A stretch of DNA of 64,000 bases from Spirochaetota bacterium (GCA_024274705.1 JAJSAL010000135.1:1-64000), one strand, 5' to 3'; counted from the stretch's first letter, positions 42,628 through 52,429 are shown. Notes: generated by a model from the sequence alone, not told the origin. Translations and numbers: made by a program.

Positions 42628-43120
42628 CTACAGGAAGCTGCGAATCCCACCAGGAAAGGCTTTTCCCCGGGCAACAAGGCTTACATCACCGATCGACCGG
42701 AATGCTGCGAAAAATAAGAACCCGATGATAAAATAAGGCAATAGGTGCTTTACTTTAACCCTCTTCCCCGTAAGCGTTTTTACATCATGTATGTCCTTTC
42801 CCCAGCGCGAATACGCCAGCGCCATAAGGGGTATAACACCCACCATGAACACATTTCGAACCAGCTTGGCTATGGTGACAGCGGATAAACCCCGCGGTTC
42901 CGAAAACAACTCCGAGTAGACCAGCCCGGCGCCGGCGACCTGTGAAGTATCATGGATTGAAGTTCAGAGGAAAAGTCCGGTTTTTACCGGATCGCCGGCG
43001 AACAACGATCTTGCCAGGTAAGACGACAACCGCCAGTCCGGGTACCAACAGGTAGACCCTACGGATTTGAATGACCAAAGCTTGCTTCTTCCGGGTTGTT
43101 CGCGGAGGTATCTCGTGCAT
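42628..43120 (-). pseudogene. Decayed YeiH/UPF0324-family membrane protein
   Basis: On the minus strand an ATG at 43120 starts a short N-terminal segment (RRVYLLVPGLAVVVLPG). One frame over, LARSLFAGDPVKTGLFL is followed by TGA and then TSIHDTSQVAGAGLVYSEL. This runs on to SEPRGLSAVTIAKLVRNVF, a charged stretch, and the final hydrophobic span LLPYFIIGFLFFAAFRS. SIHDTSQV and the C-terminal span are family hallmarks of YeiH (Cons_hypoth698). About half of the normal 330 residues, most helices included, are missing. A nonsense codon (TGA where Trp fits), a frameshift and a deletion are visible. The flanks 42535-42627 and 43121-43337 hold no gene. Confidence 0.7.
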
Positions 43121-43337
43121 GCTGTCTTTCCTTACTCTTTTACTCCTAAATACAAAAGTGTAACATTTTAAAGATGCAGTTCAAAGGATGATGATCTCCC
43201 GGGTATTCCATATGATGAGAAAGAAGCAATGCGTAGCGGCGCATTGTTCACTTTTTCACCTTGCTTCCTTGCATAATAGGGACAATGATTCTATAACTAC
43301 AGGGAAACCGGCTTACCGGTACATCGGAGGTAAACAG

Positions 43338-44525
43338 GTGGCAGGTTCGTACCGGATCAACCCGGCAATAACCGGCATCCCGGAAGGCGACAGGAAGATA
43401 ATAAATGATTTTATTATCGGCAGGGAGGGTTTGATAAACCTGTCTTCCGGAAACCCGGCGGTGGAAGTCCCCCGGTTTATCAGGGAGCGGGTGAAAGAGG
43501 AGCTGGATGCCGGGTATATGGGATACACGAACTTCTGGGGTATTCCCGAGCTTAGAAAAAAGCTTGCAGATAAACTGAAAGCCGAGTGCGGGATAGGTGC
43601 GGACCCGGATAAGGAAATCCTTTTCACCCATGGTGTCCAGGAGGGGCTGTATATTGTCATGAGAACTCTCCTGTGTCCCGGCGATGAGGTTCTTATTCCG
43701 ACACCCCATTACGGAAATTTCCTGTTTAATACCATCGCATGCGGAGCTGTCCCGGTATTCGTACCTTTGCGAGAAGAACTGGGATTCCTTCCGGACATAC
43801 GCATGTTAGAAGAGGCGATTACGCCAAGGACTAAAATCCTCATTTACTCCAACCCGAATAACCCATTAGGCGTAACCTGGCCGGAGGAGACCATACAGGA
43901 ACTCGCCCGGCTTTCCTGTGAATATGATCTCCTGGTAATTGCGGATGAAATTTACCGCAATTTCCCCTTCCCCGGGCCCCCTTTAAGTATCGCGTCCCTG
44001 CCGGGTATGAAGGACCGTTCCTTTACCCTGCAAGGATTTTCAAAGAGCTATTTCATGATGGGGATACGCGCAGGGTACGTTACAGGTCCCGCTGAAATCA
44101 TGAGCCATGTCAAGCACCTCCACTATGTCATCCTGTTAAGCCCGGCAAGGCTGGCCCAGTACGCAGCCCTTGCTTCGCTGGATTGTCCCCCGGGGCAGGT
44201 GGAACCCCTTTGGCAGGAATTCCGGGACAGGCTGTCGCTTCTCCACGAAGGGGTAAAAGAAGTTCAGGGAATGAGCTGCGTACACCCGAATGGTACTCTT
44301 TTTCTTTTTGCCAATATTAAGAGCTACGGCATGCCATCCCTGGAGCTGTCGAAAAAACTCATCCTGGAGGCGGGGGTTGTGACCCTCCCGGGAACCGAGT
44401 TTGGTTCAGCCGGGGAAGGATTCCTGCGCCTTTCCGTATCCTCTTCCCGTGAACATATCCGGGAAGGAATAGAACGCCTCAAAGTCTTTGGGAAACAATA
44501 TCAAAAAAAACGGAAGGAGGGCTGA
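43338..44525 (+). CDS. Class I PLP aminotransferase
   Basis: A 395-residue aspartate-aminotransferase-fold enzyme. Motifs are INLSSGNPAVEVP near residue 35, GYTNFWGIPELRKKLA, YSNPNNPLGVTWP, ADEIYRNFPF and the PLP Lys in QGFSKSYFMMGIRAGYV. The GTG at 43338 is chosen because GGAGGT lies 6 nt before it; a longer frame from ATG 43188 has no ribosome site and adds 50 residues unlike the family. It is followed after 6 nt by a ferredoxin and flavoprotein pair. Confidence 0.88.
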   Translation: MAGSYRINPAITGIPEGDRKIINDFIIGREGLINLSSGNPAVEVPRFIRERVKEELDAGYMGYTNFWGIPELRKKLADKLKAECGIGADPDKEILFTHGVQEGLYIVMRTLLCPGDEVLIPTPHYGNFLFNTIACGAVPVFVPLREELGFLPDIRMLEEAITPRTKILIYSNPNNPLGVTWPEETIQELARLSCEYDLLVIADEIYRNFPFPGPPLSIASLPGMKDRSFTLQGFSKSYFMMGIRAGYVTGPAEIMSHVKHLHYVILLSPARLAQYAALASLDCPPGQVEPLWQEFRDRLSLLHEGVKEVQGMSCVHPNGTLFLFANIKSYGMPSLELSKKLILEAGVVTLPGTEFGSAGEGFLRLSVSSSREHIREGIERLKVFGKQYQKKRKEG

Positions 44526-44531
44526 AAGTCT

Positions 44532-44843
44532 ATGCCGCCTGTTATCGATAAGAAAAGATGTAATAGTTGCGGGATCTGTCACCGGATTTGTCCCCAGGAT
44601 GTGTTCGGTTTCGTCGCAGGTACTCCTCCCGGGATTGCCTACCCGAAGGAATGCTGGTACTGCGGAGGCTGCGTCATTGACTGCCCGCAAGGGGCCGTTT
44701 CCTTAAGACTCCCCCTCCCCTTACATATCGTTCCAAGCCCGGCCCTTTACGGCCCGCCCGGACCGGGCATGGAGGATCAACTGAAACGGGCCGCGGCGTT
44801 CTCCATGTCCATCATCCCTGAGGAAAATAATGAAAAAGATTGA
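44532..44843 (+). CDS. Ferredoxin-type protein with two [4Fe-4S] motifs
   Basis: A 103-residue protein. CNSCGICHRICP (residues 10-21) is a full [4Fe-4S] motif; the second, CWYCGGCVIDCP (41-52), is also canonical. The layout resembles the beta subunit of adenylylsulfate reductase, and the next gene encodes an AprA-like flavoprotein. It probably carries electrons to that flavoprotein. GGAGGG lies 12 nt before the ATG. It overlaps the next gene by 14 nt. Confidence 0.9.
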   Translation: MPPVIDKKRCNSCGICHRICPQDVFGFVAGTPPGIAYPKECWYCGGCVIDCPQGAVSLRLPLPLHIVPSPALYGPPGPGMEDQLKRAAAFSMSIIPEENNEKD

Positions 44844-46533
44844 AAAAGTAGAGCACAGTTGTGATATCTGTATTGTCGGCGGGGGCCTGGCCGGTTGCAT
44901 GGCTGCAATCCGGGCGAAGGAATTGACGGAGAATATTATCCTACTGGATAAATCCCATCCGGATCGTTCAGGCTGCGCAGGTACGGGACTCGATCATATC
45001 TGGGGCTACTTTCCGGAGGTTCAGCGGAAAGAAGGAGTCCGTTTAGATGACATGGTGGAGGATCACATCCGGAATGTCGCTAAAGGCCTGATCAATAAAA
45101 AGATAGTCCGGTACATCGCTGAAACGAGCTTGCCCCGAATCCTCGATCTCGAACGTTTCGGAGCGAAAATCCGTTACCCGGATTCAACCATGCCCGGGAA
45201 TTTCCGGCTGCAGTACCAGATACATAACTGCAGGAACACCCTGCATTTCGATGGAAGAGATATTAAGCGTATTCTATCCAGTGCCGCCGGAAAACTAGGT
45301 GTCCACATCATAGACCGGGTAATGGGAACGGACCTTCTCGTCCGGGACGGCCAGGCGGCAGGCGCCGTGGGGTATGGAACCCGGGACGGCAAGCTTCACC
45401 TGGTGCGTGCAAAAGCTGTTATTATGGCCAGCGGGCGGCCTAACCGGCTTTACCGCCCGAACCCGGGGAATATATTCGCAATCCGGATGGCACCCGCATT
45501 AACCGGAGACGGGAAGGCCGCCATGTTCCGTGCCGGGGTCGAACTGATCAACATGGAATTCCTGTCCATCCCGGGACGGTGGTCCTCCAGGAATTTTATC
45601 CGGGGAGGAGGACTTCCAGGCGGTTCGTACCAGCCGCCGGGAATAGGTGTAAACGCCTTAGGCGAGGTGATCCGTCCACGCAACCATGACATTAATGGAA
45701 AAGGGATCTACGGAACAACCCTCACCTATGGCACCGGAAAAAGTTTTCAGTCCGAACTTGAAGCCGGCAGGGGTCCCATATACGCAGATATGTCCTGGGG
45801 AAGCGATGCGGATCAGGAATACATGCGCTGGGCCGTTGTCAACGAAGGCCTTGGACCCGGTTTCCTGCACGTAATGGACCGGTACGGGTTGGATTTCCGG
45901 AAGCACAAGATCGAAATCTGGCCCATCGAGCCAGAGCACTCCGCCGCAGCAGCGGGTGGTCCCATCGTGGACGAAAGCTGTCAGACAAGCCTTCCCGGTC
46001 TGTTTGCAGCGGGCGATGAAGCGGGGGGCATACCAGGCAGCGTCGCACCAGGGGCGTTCACCATGGGCTACCTGTCGGCGGAGTCGGCGGCGGGTTTCGC
46101 TGAAGGGATGTCCTCAACACCGGTTGGAACCGGTTACGAGGCTGTAGAAGCATTCTGTAACGAAATCCTTTCCCGGTCTGAAGGTGATTCCTGGGAAGAA
46201 GCCCAACAGGCTATACAGAATATAATGACCGACTATAACGTCGCAGTGAGATCCGAGACGATGGCCAACCGGGGGCTGGAGTGCCTTGAATACCTGAAAA
46301 CTGTAATGCGTCTTACAGCAGCTAATCCTCACGAAATGACCCATTGCCTCGAAATGCGGAACCTCATCGAATGCGGTCAAATCATCTTCCGTTCCACCGT
46401 TATGAGAAAAGAGAGCCGGGGTAACATCTTCCGGCGAAAAGATTTTCCCCACCAGGATAACGTAAACTGGTTTTGTTTCCTGGGTCAGCGGTGTCAAAAC
46501 GGCAGGATTGTTTTCGAGAAACGTTTACCGTAA
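44830..46533 (+). CDS. AprA/FrdA-like FAD-dependent oxidoreductase
   Basis: A 567-residue flavoprotein. The FAD dinucleotide motif is CIVGGGLAGCMAAIRA near residue 15, and GLFAAGDEAGG near residue 395 is the second FAD contact. The FrdA/SdhA/AprA superfamily layout is clear, with AprA-like features (SGCAGTGLDHIWGYF, RNVAKGLINKKIVRYIAE). Sulfate-reducer genes for APS are not nearby, so the substrate may differ. With the ferredoxin and aminotransferase it forms a compact three-gene unit. The ATG overlaps the ferredoxin end. Confidence 0.85.
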   Translation: MKKIEKVEHSCDICIVGGGLAGCMAAIRAKELTENIILLDKSHPDRSGCAGTGLDHIWGYFPEVQRKEGVRLDDMVEDHIRNVAKGLINKKIVRYIAETSLPRILDLERFGAKIRYPDSTMPGNFRLQYQIHNCRNTLHFDGRDIKRILSSAAGKLGVHIIDRVMGTDLLVRDGQAAGAVGYGTRDGKLHLVRAKAVIMASGRPNRLYRPNPGNIFAIRMAPALTGDGKAAMFRAGVELINMEFLSIPGRWSSRNFIRGGGLPGGSYQPPGIGVNALGEVIRPRNHDINGKGIYGTTLTYGTGKSFQSELEAGRGPIYADMSWGSDADQEYMRWAVVNEGLGPGFLHVMDRYGLDFRKHKIEIWPIEPEHSAAAAGGPIVDESCQTSLPGLFAAGDEAGGIPGSVAPGAFTMGYLSAESAAGFAEGMSSTPVGTGYEAVEAFCNEILSRSEGDSWEEAQQAIQNIMTDYNVAVRSETMANRGLECLEYLKTVMRLTAANPHEMTHCLEMRNLIECGQIIFRSTVMRKESRGNIFRRKDFPHQDNVNWFCFLGQRCQNGRIVFEKRLP

Positions 46534-46670
46534 GTACATGGTGAAAAAGGATCAATAAAAGGCTCGTTCACTTTTCAAAAGCATCAACTTTTGTTTCCCC
46601 TGCGGTGTAGCTGTTCGCTTTACCGGCCACGGCAAATCGGGGTTCCTGCGGTATGGCAGGAATAGAATAA

Positions 46671-46700
46671 AAGGGGGGCCGTGTGGTTACCCTTCTTTTT
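46671..46700 (+). terminator. Candidate terminator after the flavoprotein
   Basis: AAGGG (46671-46675) pairs with CCCTT (46690-46694), with weaker pairing inside, followed by CTTTTTT. The rest of the 276-bp convergent gap shows one more hairpin (46643-46662) and no gene. Confidence 0.4.
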
Positions 46701-46809
46701 TGAAAAGCGGGTTTGACAATGTGGGGAAACTTGTTCCTGCTCTGTTTTTAAGCCGCACTAGTAAAGAATTATCCGGCAAACGGGACTGACTCCGGAAGGG
46801 ATTGATCTG

Positions 46810-48897
46810 TTATCCCCTTCCCCCCCCGCGGGGGCGCTCCTTTTCTACCCTCACGGGAATTGATGTCAGTTGGGGAAAGCCGCTTACAGGATCTGTTACC
46901 TGGTCGAAGGTGAGCCGGTTTACATTACTCTCCTGTTCCCATCCGTGGGTAACCTGGATGACTCCCTCCCGTATCTCTTCAGGCTCAACGACCTTTGCAG
47001 GAACGACAATCGACCCTGTCTCCGAAATAATACGGACCCGGTCACCTTCTTCCATATCCAACCTATCCGCGTCGGAAGGGTGAAACTCCGCTTCCGGGTG
47101 GGGATGGAGTTTACGGAAACGGGGAATATTACGAAACCGGGAATGATAATACACGGCTTTGCGGGCCCCTGTTACCAGGATATACGGATACTCACTGGAA
47201 TCTTCCCTGAGGTATACAGGCTCCCGGTACACCGGGAGTGGTGGAAGACCGAGTTTTTCCAGGTAGCCGGACCGCAATTCCAGTTTGCCCGACGGAGTGG
47301 GAAACGGAGTAGTCCTGTACTTCCTGTACCTGACCGGCTTGTATTGTATACCCTCCGGGCGGGCTTCCAGCGTTTCCAGGTCTATACCTGAGGGCTCCAA
47401 AAGCCAGCGGTTGACATCGGATTCCGTTTCCCATGGAAAGTATTCCCTGCCGAACCCGAGGCGGTGGGATAAGTCCCTCCAGAAGGTGTATTCATCGAGC
47501 ACACCTTCTATCTCCATTACTTTCCTGGAGACCGAGACATGCTGGTAATGGCTATAGAAGTGCAGCTCAGTCCGTTCCAGGAAAGACGCAGCGGGAAGTA
47601 CATAGTGGGCCAGCCGGGTGGTCTCGGTCAGGAACATGTCCCGGACGACGAAAAGATCCAACCCGGCCAGGGCTCGTGCGACTTTTCCGGAATTGGGATT
47701 GGTGTTTGCTGGGTTGCCACCGGACAGGATCATCGCCTTGATAGGGTACCTGCCGTTACCGAGCATGTACTCCATACCGGTAGGCGTGTGACACTCTTTT
47801 ATCATATCGTACAGAACAGGAAACGAATCCGCTCCCACCGGCTGTATCTCTTTCAAAGGAAGTTCCCTGTACAGGGTCAGGTCCCGCTCCCCCATTCCCT
47901 CGGGCCATAAGTCTCCCCCTTTAATATCCACGGCGCCGCAGAGCGCCCCCAGGCAGGCGATGGTCCTAACGTTGTTCACACCGTTATCCTGGTGCTCTAT
48001 CGAAACGCCTGTATAATTGACCACTCTCGGCAGGTTGTCCGCTACCATCCTGCAGCAATCCCTTAGTTCCTGCCGTGTTAAACCCGTCCGCTTTGCCACG
48101 AACCCGGTAGTGAATCGCCGCGCGTAAACTGCGAGGTCTTCGAACCCGATTGTATGCTTTGTAACGAACTCCTTGTCGAAACAGTCGTGCTCCAGGAGGT
48201 ACCGTATCAATCCCCATGCAAGGGCGCCGTCACTGCCGGGTAAGGGTTTCAGGTGCAGGTCGGCCTGTTTCGCTATTCGCGTCAGGCGCGGGTCGATCAC
48301 GATCAGTTTACCCCCCTTCTTCCGGCCTTCTCCCAGAGGGACCATGAAAGTAGGGTGGGACACCGGGGGATTGGAGCCCCAGAACAGCACCAGGTCTGCG
48401 TTTTTAAAATCGGGACATGCGTTCCAGTACCCCTGGACGAGACTGTATGCCAGGTGCCTGCCTGCCCAGCACAGGGAATCACAGGAAAAAAAATTCGGAG
48501 AGCCGAAAGCGTGTATGAATCTTCTCGCGTATTTTTCCTGCTGGGCGAAACCGAGAGCCTCTCCCTGCCAGCAGGAAACAGTTTCCGCCCCGTGCAGTTC
48601 CTTGATGGACACTAACCTGGCAGCTATTTCGTCCATGGCACGGACCAATGGAATTTCCCGAAAGGAACCATCTTCAGCCCGTTTCAGCGGTTTTACGACA
48701 CGATCCGGGTGATACACGGTTTCAATAGCGGCTGGTCCTTTGGGACACAGCCTCCCCTTGTTCTGGGGATGCTCTTTAAGCCCGGAAATTTTCACCAACT
48801 TCCCGTTTTCGATATGGACATTGATTCCACAATGCATGTCACATTGCCTGCAGATGGTGGGCAGAATACCCGTATCTATAGTCGTTTTTCCATACAT
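46810..48897 (-). CDS. Molybdopterin oxidoreductase (DMSO-reductase family), paralogue A
   Basis: A 695-residue enzyme. CRQCDMHCGINV, with a Cys in GRLCPKG, binds one [4Fe-4S] cluster. The Mo/W ligand is probably the Cys in CDSLCWAGRH near residue 145. GNPANTNPNS and FLTETTRLAHYVLPAASF are cofactor contacts. It has no Tat signal, so it is cytoplasmic. Formate dehydrogenase, acetylene hydratase and other relatives share this form; the reaction is unknown. A TTG at 48918 would overlap the AhpD-like gene by 4 nt, but I choose ATG 48897. Paralogue B is at 58052-60094. Confidence 0.88.
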   Translation of the reverse strand: MYGKTTIDTGILPTICRQCDMHCGINVHIENGKLVKISGLKEHPQNKGRLCPKGPAAIETVYHPDRVVKPLKRAEDGSFREIPLVRAMDEIAARLVSIKELHGAETVSCWQGEALGFAQQEKYARRFIHAFGSPNFFSCDSLCWAGRHLAYSLVQGYWNACPDFKNADLVLFWGSNPPVSHPTFMVPLGEGRKKGGKLIVIDPRLTRIAKQADLHLKPLPGSDGALAWGLIRYLLEHDCFDKEFVTKHTIGFEDLAVYARRFTTGFVAKRTGLTRQELRDCCRMVADNLPRVVNYTGVSIEHQDNGVNNVRTIACLGALCGAVDIKGGDLWPEGMGERDLTLYRELPLKEIQPVGADSFPVLYDMIKECHTPTGMEYMLGNGRYPIKAMILSGGNPANTNPNSGKVARALAGLDLFVVRDMFLTETTRLAHYVLPAASFLERTELHFYSHYQHVSVSRKVMEIEGVLDEYTFWRDLSHRLGFGREYFPWETESDVNRWLLEPSGIDLETLEARPEGIQYKPVRYRKYRTTPFPTPSGKLELRSGYLEKLGLPPLPVYREPVYLREDSSEYPYILVTGARKAVYYHSRFRNIPRFRKLHPHPEAEFHPSDADRLDMEEGDRVRIISETGSIVVPAKVVEPEEIREGVIQVTHGWEQESNVNRLTFDQVTDPVSGFPQLTSIPVRVEKERPRGGGRG

Positions 48898-48914
48898 GGT
48901 ACAATCATTCCCTT

Positions 48915-49496
48915 TCAATGGTCTGCATAATAACCGATGACATCTTCCCCGAGTTTAATTCCAAGACCATTTATCAGACGGTTGGCATAGTTAAATAACG
49001 AACAAACCTGGTTTACTTCGAGTATTTCTCCGTCAACCGCCCCTGTATCCCGAAGGGAAATTATATCCGACTCAGCGATGAGGTCCGGATGGCAGGTGAG
49101 TTTTTCAGTGTAACGCAGTAGTTCGAGCTGTTTCCCCAAAAAGACCTCTTCCGGATGTCCGGACTTCAGTGCGTTCAGGATAGTCCTGGACGTACTGTCG
49201 TTATTTATAAGTCGCTTCATATTGGTAAAGTGATGCGTCACCGCATAATCACAGCCGTTGAGCAGGCTGGTATACACTGCAACAGTTTCAAGAAATTCCT
49301 TCGGAAGGGTATTGTCGCTGCAATGAAGTACGCTTTTATACAGGTTATCGTGGGCCTGCATGGTCTCGGGCCGCAGGCTCTGTGCCTGATACACATTGTC
49401 GACTGTGCCGTGAGGAGTTTGAACGGCATTATACACACTGCGAAGATGACCATCCGTCTCTTCCGGAGGTATGGATTTAATCCAGCAGATTGGCAT
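48915..49496 (-). CDS. AhpD/carboxymuconolactone-decarboxylase-like protein without resolving Cys
   Basis: A 193-residue all-helical protein of the AhpD-like, peroxidase-related family (SLLNGCDYAVTHHF near residue 80). The family active site is C-x-Y-C plus a downstream His. Here Ala occupies the second Cys position, so disulfide reductase activity is unlikely while the fold and His pair remain. It lies between the MttB-like gene and the molybdopterin oxidoreductase on one transcript. GGGGAAAAGC precedes the ATG. Confidence 0.8.
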   Translation of the reverse strand: MPICWIKSIPPEETDGHLRSVYNAVQTPHGTVDNVYQAQSLRPETMQAHDNLYKSVLHCSDNTLPKEFLETVAVYTSLLNGCDYAVTHHFTNMKRLINNDSTSRTILNALKSGHPEEVFLGKQLELLRYTEKLTCHPDLIAESDIISLRDTGAVDGEILEVNQVCSLFNYANRLINGLGIKLGEDVIGYYADH

Positions 49497-49530
49497 TGCT
49501 TTTCCCCTTTCCCGTTTCTTCCGGGGACAC

Positions 49531-50973
49531 TTACTTCGATTCTCTCCTGGCAGTTACGTCCTGAACAGCCCTGATAATTTCCGGCGGCAGCTCATCCACC
49601 TGGTGTATTTCCAGGATCTCACGGACCTTTTTATTCGCCCGCTGTCCGAAATCTTCCGCCCCATCCTCCTTCCACCTGTCGAAATCGGACCGGTTAAGAA
49701 GTTCTGAAAAATGCAGATGCTCCCTGAAGTTCTCGATCGTGTGATCCTCGGACAGGAAGTTGCCCCCGGGCCCCGCTTTCCTGATCACATCCATAGCCTT
49801 GGTAACCGGGGATATTTCGACTCCTCCGGCTATGTGCCGTACCATGGAAGCAACCTCGTCGGCGAGTATGAGCATTTCCATGGAGGATATCATACCGGCG
49901 CCAAGGTAACCAAGATCGTGGACAAGGGTACCTCCCGCCAGGCTGAGGAGGAGCATGCTGAAGGCGGCTTCCATTCCCGCTTGCTGGTCGAATACCTGGG
50001 AATCGGAACACCCGGCAGTACAGAAGGTCGGCATATTGTAGTAGCGGGACATGGCGATAACGGCCGCATCATTCAATACGGCTTCCGGAGCACCGTAGGA
50101 GCATACCGTCGTCCTCATATCCATCGGGGGGGCGCTTCCCCCGAAGATAAAGGGTGCCCCTTCGGCTTTCAACTGGTGAATGACCAGTCCCGATAAGATT
50201 TCCGCATTTGCTATGATAAGTGAACCGGCTGAGGTAACGGGGCCGCTCGCCCCCAGCATGACCGTGGGGATATACATGACAGGAAGCCGCTTCTCCGCAC
50301 ACAGAATCATTTTCTGAATCGCCGTTTCGCTGTGCTGCAGGGGTGATGACGGTTCGGCATACAGGATGAGGAACGGATTGGCCCGGAGCGCTTCCGGGCT
50401 ACCGGCGATAATTTCCGATATTTCTATCATATCCGCTACGTCCTGCCGATCGTTAGCTGTATAAATGACCGGCTTGACCGTGTTCAGTACCATCGCTTCG
50501 AATTGATGTAGAAACGAACTCATCACCGGCACATCCGAGGCGATTCCCATGGACATGATAAAATCTATATGTTCCAGGGAACCCGCGATCTTCGCGGCAT
50601 TAACGACATCCTGCTTGGTTGTAGCTCGGTGTTTCCCGGTGTACACATCGATAGTAGTTTGCGTGTCCGACCCTGTGCCGAAATAAACATGCCCCCTTTC
50701 CAGCAGCATCGCCCTGCCCCCGTCCCGGCTGCCTATAGGCACCCTGCGGGGTACCGTTGCAAGGGCTTTCTGGACCATCCACGCCGGGATACATACAAGG
50801 TTCCCCTCCACCACGGCGCCGCCCCGGCGAAGCAGTTCCAGGGCCTCCTTTTCAAAGACTCTAACCCCGATACTGTCCAACACCTCCATGGAAGAAACAT
50901 GGATCTCTTCGCATTGATCATTGCTGAAAATATTAAGACCGATAGTATTGCGGTATACCGTATTTATTCTCAC
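49531..50973 (-). CDS. MttB-family methyltransferase lacking pyrrolysine, cluster 2
   Basis: A 480-residue member of the trimethylamine methyltransferase superfamily. Motifs are TVMLGASGPVTSAGSLIIAN, TAGCSDSQVFDQQAGMEAA and LGYLGAGMISSMEMLIL, where Ala occupies the pyrrolysine position. There is no in-frame TAG. It would methylate the corrinoid protein at 52426. The start is GTG with AAGGAGCTGTT upstream. It lies 76 nt downstream of the MtmB-like gene, mirroring cluster 1. Confidence 0.9.
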   Translation of the reverse strand: MRINTVYRNTIGLNIFSNDQCEEIHVSSMEVLDSIGVRVFEKEALELLRRGGAVVEGNLVCIPAWMVQKALATVPRRVPIGSRDGGRAMLLERGHVYFGTGSDTQTTIDVYTGKHRATTKQDVVNAAKIAGSLEHIDFIMSMGIASDVPVMSSFLHQFEAMVLNTVKPVIYTANDRQDVADMIEISEIIAGSPEALRANPFLILYAEPSSPLQHSETAIQKMILCAEKRLPVMYIPTVMLGASGPVTSAGSLIIANAEILSGLVIHQLKAEGAPFIFGGSAPPMDMRTTVCSYGAPEAVLNDAAVIAMSRYYNMPTFCTAGCSDSQVFDQQAGMEAAFSMLLLSLAGGTLVHDLGYLGAGMISSMEMLILADEVASMVRHIAGGVEISPVTKAMDVIRKAGPGGNFLSEDHTIENFREHLHFSELLNRSDFDRWKEDGAEDFGQRANKKVREILEIHQVDELPPEIIRAVQDVTARRESK

Positions 50974-51049
50974 AACAGCTCCTTCGATAAAAAAGACTGC
51001 GCATACTCAAAAGAAGGCAGAGGGCCCTCCGGGTATGCGCAGACGATTA

Positions 51050-52429
51050 TTACAGAACCGGGTAATTCACTCCGAACCGGGACAGCTTCTCCTTGCACTT
51101 GGAATAGATATCCAGGTATTCCCGGGTGGGACGCACGGTTTCCAGGTCATAGCACTCGTCGAACCGCTTCCCAAGGGGAGCATCACTGATCCGGGATTCG
51201 TATTCACCCAGTATTTTCTTTACGATCTCGTTGGCTTCTGCCCGGGTAATACCCTGCCTGGCTGCGATGTGTCCCGCCTCAGCGCTGATACGCGCTTCCA
51301 TGCCGCTTGATCTTTCAGGATGTTTATTCCTTGCAATGGCCGCCGGATTGAGGTGCAGGCCGGATACGACAGCAGCTAGAACGATGGCCGTAAGTTCGTA
51401 CACAACCATCTCGGTACAAGGACCGGCTGCGGTAAAAGGGCTTACACCGATAAGGAGATGTGTATTCCGGGCAATCGCCTGCCCTGTAATGCTGATCAGC
51501 CACAGCAGGTCCCTCGTGCTGTTGCACCCCTGCATGAGATGGAGGGGAAACCCGTCGTGCCACTGGGCCCGAAAGGCGAGAAGCCCCAGGAAATGGTGGG
51601 CTACATGGACGACGGCTGTCGCTTCGGGTCCCCCGGCATACCCTCCCATGATGGGCCCGTACAGGCCGTACTTGTTGTATCCCTTGTTATGCAAAAAAGG
51701 CACCTTTTTAAGCCGTTCATAATCAACTTTCATTTCCGCCATGGCTGCCACGGCGAGGCCGTCATTCGGGTGAGCGCCGAACTCCGGGTGGACAGCCGCC
51801 ATTGTGGCGTCCGCACGTTCCGCATTGGAAACGAGATTATGAATTCCTATCAAGGGGCGTCCTGCGGCGTGGGACGCCTCTCTCAGCTTGATAACATTCC
51901 AGATTGCGGCTTCCACTTCCTGGGGTGTTCCCGATTTAATCGGCCGGCCATGTACGGTTTTACTGAACGCACTGGAGAAAGTATCCGAAAGCGGCTCCTG
52001 AGCATAACTCTGCACCATGGCAACGAAGCGTTCTTCCGCCACGGTACAGCCTACTGGAGTGTTACAGCAGAAAGGCGGTTTCGAATCTTCCACGGTCCGG
52101 TGGGTCATAACACGTAAATCCGGACCTTCACCGTAGGTAACGGAAACCGGAGCATGCTTCAGCGCCCAGTCAAGTTCCTCGGAGCTGTACTGGACAATAC
52201 GCCCTGTATCTTTACAGTAAACACCAAGTTCCAGGAAAAGATCGTAACCTGCCTGGTACATCCGGTCCGCCAAGTCATCATCCGCAGGAATAACCTGCTC
52301 CCGGTTGAACTGGATGTTATATTTTTTTACCATCCCTGCAGCAACTTGGGCGACCCTGCGGTCGAAATCTTCCTCTTTTAGGTAGGGTCCGGATTCACAC
52401 CGTTTTGCGGTATCCCAGAAATCTATCAT
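51050..52429 (-). CDS. MtmB-family methylamine-type methyltransferase lacking pyrrolysine, cluster 2
   Basis: A 459-residue paralogue of the protein at 33798-35180. Shared features are the start-side IPADDDLADRMYQAGYDLF, CKDTGRIVQYSSEE, GCNSTRDLLW, AAGPCTEMVVYE, SSGMEARISAEAG and FDECYDLETVRPTREYLDIY. The region aligned with the pyrrolysine of MtmB (about residues 198-208, LVSNAERADAT) has only ordinary residues and no TAG. Sequence divergence from the cluster 1 protein suggests a different methylated substrate. GGAGGGG precedes the ATG, which overlaps the corrinoid protein stop by 4 nt. Confidence 0.85.
   Translation of the reverse strand: MIDFWDTAKRCESGPYLKEEDFDRRVAQVAAGMVKKYNIQFNREQVIPADDDLADRMYQAGYDLFLELGVYCKDTGRIVQYSSEELDWALKHAPVSVTYGEGPDLRVMTHRTVEDSKPPFCCNTPVGCTVAEERFVAMVQSYAQEPLSDTFSSAFSKTVHGRPIKSGTPQEVEAAIWNVIKLREASHAAGRPLIGIHNLVSNAERADATMAAVHPEFGAHPNDGLAVAAMAEMKVDYERLKKVPFLHNKGYNKYGLYGPIMGGYAGGPEATAVVHVAHHFLGLLAFRAQWHDGFPLHLMQGCNSTRDLLWLISITGQAIARNTHLLIGVSPFTAAGPCTEMVVYELTAIVLAAVVSGLHLNPAAIARNKHPERSSGMEARISAEAGHIAARQGITRAEANEIVKKILGEYESRISDAPLGKRFDECYDLETVRPTREYLDIYSKCKEKLSRFGVNYPVL

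Noticed and set aside
43188-43337. Longer N-terminus for the class I aminotransferase
   Set aside because: There is no ribosome site at ATG 43188, and a perfect one precedes GTG 43338.
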